Of a stretch of DNA of 64,000 nt, positions 61,659-64,000 are shown piece by piece. A program made the translations under genes and the position numbers. The DNA is taken from contig NZ_VFIA01000001.1 in assembly GCF_014282275.1 (NCBI RefSeq), positions 1-64,000 on the forward strand, read 5' to 3'. Source of the DNA: Spirosoma utsteinense. Its GTDB lineage: Bacteria > Bacteroidota > Bacteroidia > Cytophagales > Spirosomataceae. The notes under the pieces were generated by a model. That model was not told where the DNA came from, ran no database searches, and saw only the letters and a list, made by a program, of their open reading frames with translations. Each line of letters starts with the position of its first letter. Position 1 is the stretch's first letter.

Positions 61659-62044
61659 GAGGCAGCGCATTCGTACTTGACAACAGCGGAAGTGTACGTT
61701 GAAAAAGCGCGGCAGGGGCAATCTGTCGCCAGCCCGACAAGCTTCCTGAAAGGGTAGGAGACTATCCGTTCAAAAAAAAGTCAGGTAAAAAAATCACATT
61801 ATAGCTGACCAATGGCCAGCTTTGCTTTTTTTTGTGCAACAGGGGCTGGTATTGGGCGTAGACGGCTCAAACGGTTGGTTTTCGATAGTAGGCGTAGCCG
61901 GTAAAAGCAGGTTACAGGCAATAGATGGGGCTATTCTTCCGGTAAGTGCCAGCCGGGCCCGATCAAACTTAGAAGCCTCTGAAGCCGTTATATCCCTGAC
62001 AGTCCCATTGGACATCCCTAATTTGCTTGATGTACGCTTGATGT
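61659..62044. other. Gene-free stretch, possibly with decayed coding sequence
   Basis: 386 bp with short open frames on both strands (61822-62064 and its complement) that look like no known protein. A TTCAAAAAAAAGTCAGGTAAAAAAATC block near 61770 is AT-rich. I see nothing more definite. Confidence 0.3.
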
Positions 62045-62488
62045 ATGGTGAAGAATCTTCGTGAACTCATGCCCGGGTTTATCCATCGATGGTGCGTATG
62101 GTCCCTCTTGTTTTTTCTGATGACGGGTGCTATCGCCGACCAACAGGCAGACCAGCTCATTGGCCGGTGGCTATTTCCCTCCAGGGGGTCCAGCGTCGAT
62201 ATCTACCGGCGGGGGAGCTTCTATTTTGCCCGTGTGGCTGAAGTCGACAAGGCGGGTGAAGCGAACTTTGGCCTGGTAAAAGATACCCTGCTCATTCGTA
62301 ATCTTCGGTATAACGGCCAGGTCTGGTCAGGCGGGCAGTTGACTCATCCTAAAACAGGCATTTCCCTGAGCGTCGAGATTCATATGCTCGAGCCGCATGC
62401 CATCAGTGTGACGGTATACAAAGGCATCAAGCTGTTTCATCGGAAATTCATCATGACCCGGCAGGAAACCACCAGCGTAAGGGGGTGA
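62045..62488 (+). CDS. DUF2147-like secreted protein
   Basis: A 147-residue protein with an N-terminal hydrophobic signal (CVWSLLFFLMTGAIA, about 17-31). The mature part fits DUF2147: DQLIGRWLFPSRGSSVDIYRRGSFYFARVAEV near the start, LVKDTLLIRNLRYNGQVWSGGQLTHPKTG in the middle, and HRKFIMTRQE at the end in place of the usual FxGxTWxR. These are small periplasmic beta-barrels of unknown ligand. Start could also be ATG 62069 (MPGFIHRW). Confidence 0.72.
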   Translation: MVKNLRELMPGFIHRWCVWSLLFFLMTGAIADQQADQLIGRWLFPSRGSSVDIYRRGSFYFARVAEVDKAGEANFGLVKDTLLIRNLRYNGQVWSGGQLTHPKTGISLSVEIHMLEPHAISVTVYKGIKLFHRKFIMTRQETTSVRG

Positions 62489-62968
62489 CTTCCATTAATT
62501 AGGGCCGACACGTACTGATCCGGCCACGGCCGTGTTCGATTAGCCGTTTATATCGATTGTTTTCTGCCCATACGTCACACCCTATAATTCGATGAGGGTA
62601 CTCTGTGGCGTATCGGGTAATCCCCCTCAGAACAGATTTTTAAGCGATTGGCTACAGCATCCAGTCTCTTTCGTCTCCAGCTAAATTTTTGTAGAATGGT
62701 TTTTTCAATAAAGCCGCCCCGAAGATCGGGACGGCTATTTGGCGTTTTCATTTGCCTTCCTGTGGATCTGCTTTATAAACAGGTGTACACTTCGCTTCAC
62801 TACTGATGGTCTATCGAATGCAGTGGTCATCGGGAGGGATAGCCTGTGAAGACAGCGCATTGATTTACTACAATATCTTTTCATGAATTTGGGCGCAAAA
62901 ACCGGCGAGTTAAAAAAAAGAGATTCGTTCTGTAATGTTTTACCGTCTCAGTCGTCTTTGCCATTGAC
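62489..62968. other. Gene-free region before the sigma factor gene
   Basis: 480 bp without a supportable gene. A hairpin, AGCCGCCCCGA (62712-62722) with TCGGGACGGCT (62726-62736), followed by ATTT, is a likely terminator. The last 150 bp is presumably the sigma-factor promoter; no clear consensus box found. Confidence 0.5.
62712..62740 (+). terminator. Hairpin terminator
   Basis: Eleven-base arms 62712-62722 and 62726-62736 with one mismatch, three-base loop, followed by ATTT and preceded by TTTTTCAATAA. Sits about 225 bp after the DUF2147-like gene, so it may end a longer transcript. Confidence 0.65.
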
Positions 62969-63487
62969 ATGGACCTACTCGCGTTTAAGCAACGGATTCT
63001 GCCCGTTCAGAATCGACTCTTCCGCCTGGCTACGATGTTTCTTCGCAACCGCGAAGACGCGGAGGATGCCTTGCAGGATGTGCTGATGCGGCTCTGGTCT
63101 AATCGTCAACAGCTGGATACTTATCAGAGTGTGGAAGCCCTAGCGGTACAGATGACCAGGAACCTGTGTATGGATCGGTTGAAAGCCCACGCCCGGCAGA
63201 AGTCCGTTGATCAGGCCGATCTGGGTAGCCTGGCCTCCCCGCAACTGTCGCCCCATCGGCAAACCGAACTGGCCGACAGCGCAGACCAGATCCGGCGGTT
63301 GATCGACGAGTTGCCCGATGCTCAGAAACTGGTGCTTCATCTGCGCGATGTGGAGGAGTGCTCCTTCGAGGAAATCGAACAGCTGACCGGGCTTTCCATT
63401 AACACCATCCGGGTCACGCTGTCGCGGGCACGGCAACGCCTGCGGAACGGGTACCTGAAACTAAACGATTATGAAGCCGACCATTGA
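62969..63487 (+). CDS. ECF-type RNA polymerase sigma factor
   Basis: A 172-residue sigma-70 family protein. Region 2 at 10-75: LPVQNRLFRLATMFLRNREDAEDALQDVLMRLWSNRQQL, then MTRNLCMDRLKA. Region 4 at about 110-165: LIDELPDAQKLVLHLRDVEECSFEEIEQLTGLSINTIRVTLSRARQRLRNGY, the helix-turn-helix for -35 recognition. Its 3' end overlaps the next gene by 17 bp, which suggests translational coupling with its likely membrane anti-sigma partner. Confidence 0.93.
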   Translation: MDLLAFKQRILPVQNRLFRLATMFLRNREDAEDALQDVLMRLWSNRQQLDTYQSVEALAVQMTRNLCMDRLKAHARQKSVDQADLGSLASPQLSPHRQTELADSADQIRRLIDELPDAQKLVLHLRDVEECSFEEIEQLTGLSINTIRVTLSRARQRLRNGYLKLNDYEADH

Positions 63488-64000
63488 CGAACTGCTGACC
63501 CGCTATTACGAGGGCGAAACGACGCTCGATGACGAAAAGCAACTGCGCGATTTCTTCCGTCATCCCGGGCAGGTGCCAACCCATCTGCTGCAACATGCTG
63601 CGCTGTTTCAATACGTAAGCGACGCGCAGCAGCAACAGCCATCGACCAATTTCGTCGGGGGGATGGACCCGCGCCCAACCGGCCAGATCCGGCAGCTGAC
63701 GAGCTGGGGCATGCGCCTGGCGGCCGGGGTAGCCCTGCTGCTGATTGGTTTCGTGGGGGGACGATTCTACAACCGCTGGCAGCCGGACGCAGCGAAGCCC
63801 GCTGTGCTGGCCACGAACGATCGGCCGGAAACGGCATCGATGAAAAAAGCGCTGGCCTTCGGCAGAATGTCGCAGACGTCGGCCAGCGACCGGATTCAGG
63901 CTGTCAACCAGAGCTATGACCTTGATGAGGCCGATCGGGAGATCACCCAACTGCTCATAAACACGCTCAACTTCGACGCCAACGTCAACGTGCGGCTGGC
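63471..64000 (+). CDS. Probable membrane anti-sigma factor, truncated by the window end
   Basis: The frame starting ATG 63471 (MKPTIDELLTRYYEGETTL) stays open for at least 176 codons and leaves the window. The N terminus, with LTRYYEGETTLDDEKQLRDFFR, is the cytoplasmic sigma-binding style seen in Bacteroidota anti-sigma proteins. A single hydrophobic helix follows at about 83-100 (MRLAAGVALLLIGFVGGRFY), then a periplasmic part with EADREITQLLINTLNFDANVNVRLA, resembling HEAT-type repeats. Overlap with the sigma gene supports the pairing. Domain identity beyond the edge is unknown. Confidence 0.8.
   Translation, partial: MKPTIDELLTRYYEGETTLDDEKQLRDFFRHPGQVPTHLLQHAALFQYVSDAQQQQPSTNFVGGMDPRPTGQIRQLTSWGMRLAAGVALLLIGFVGGRFYNRWQPDAAKPAVLATNDRPETASMKKALAFGRMSQTSASDRIQAVNQSYDLDEADREITQLLINTLNFDANVNVRL

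Noticed and set aside
61822..62064. 80-codon open frame and its complement
   Set aside because: Neither strand resembles a known protein, and the frame overlaps the start of the DUF2147-like gene.
1..64000. tRNA, rRNA, transposase or phage genes
   Set aside because: Looked for by eye through characteristic sequence words and open frames; none found, but a covariance-model scan was not possible.

Overview
The window reads as chromosomal DNA of an aerobic member of the Bacteroidota, most likely Cytophagales close to Spirosoma. This rests on several things seen here: a TonB/carboxypeptidase-regulatory outer-membrane protein, PQQ-type sugar dehydrogenases, GH30/CE15/sialate-type esterases, alginate-export-type porin, NarL-type two-component pair, start sites with no Shine-Dalgarno signal, and one textbook Bacteroidota promoter (TTG-N19-TAnnTTTG). 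Coding DNA is mostly of fairly high GC, so long antisense open frames are common and were discarded. I saw no tRNA, rRNA, CRISPR array or transposase gene.

Layout. 0-8.7 kb: small metabolic and stress genes (formaldehyde dehydrogenase-like, GlcG-like, VF530, PNPOx-like, SRAP/HMCES) and a large outer-membrane beta-barrel protein. 8.9-26.7 kb: a complete nitrate assimilation locus in two divergent arms. The leftward arm is nirB-nirD-sensor kinase-response regulator, with the last three genes almost touching. The rightward arm is uroporphyrinogen-III methyltransferase (siroheme supply), an outer-membrane porin, NrtABC-type ABC importer, NarK-type MFS carrier, a nitrate reductase fused to its own flavoprotein and [2Fe-2S] modules, and a rubredoxin-tailed nitrite-reductase-like protein that lacks the siroheme/4Fe-4S cysteines. 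Nitrate would cross the outer membrane by the porin, the inner membrane by NrtABC/NarK, be reduced to nitrite by the fused enzyme and to ammonium by NirBD, whose siroheme depends on the methyltransferase. The kinase carries a PilJ/NarX-type sensor with a P-box-like motif, so it probably senses nitrate or nitrite.

27-39.3 kb: a PAS-only protein, a YegD-like Hsp70, an isolated MreB, a Tat-exported oxidoreductase, ROK kinase, peroxiredoxin, methyltransferase, TetR regulator plus NAD(P)-binding protein, and the cysteine pair epsC-cysK. 39.3-56.2 kb: a polysaccharide and sugar-oxidation region (PQQ sugar dehydrogenase, CE15-like and CE20/sialate-type esterases, GH30 hydrolase, a dehydrogenase-HEAT-cytochrome c fusion) with two paralogous carboxypeptidase-regulatory proteins of very different GC content. 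56.2-64 kb: DUF2254 membrane protein, TPR protein, LpxR-like lipid A deacylase, small unknowns, DUF2147 protein, and an ECF sigma factor overlapping a partner that runs off the end of the window.

The most unusual layer is between genes. There are many long, near-perfect palindromes (arms of 19-35 bp), a 36-bp core repeated twice inside the nitrate locus, a 159-nt pure pyrimidine repeat directly before the nitrate reductase start with a related purine run inserted in frame in that same gene, ATTCATC-type simple repeats before two start codons, and a 429-bp MITE-like segment with 24-bp inverted ends.
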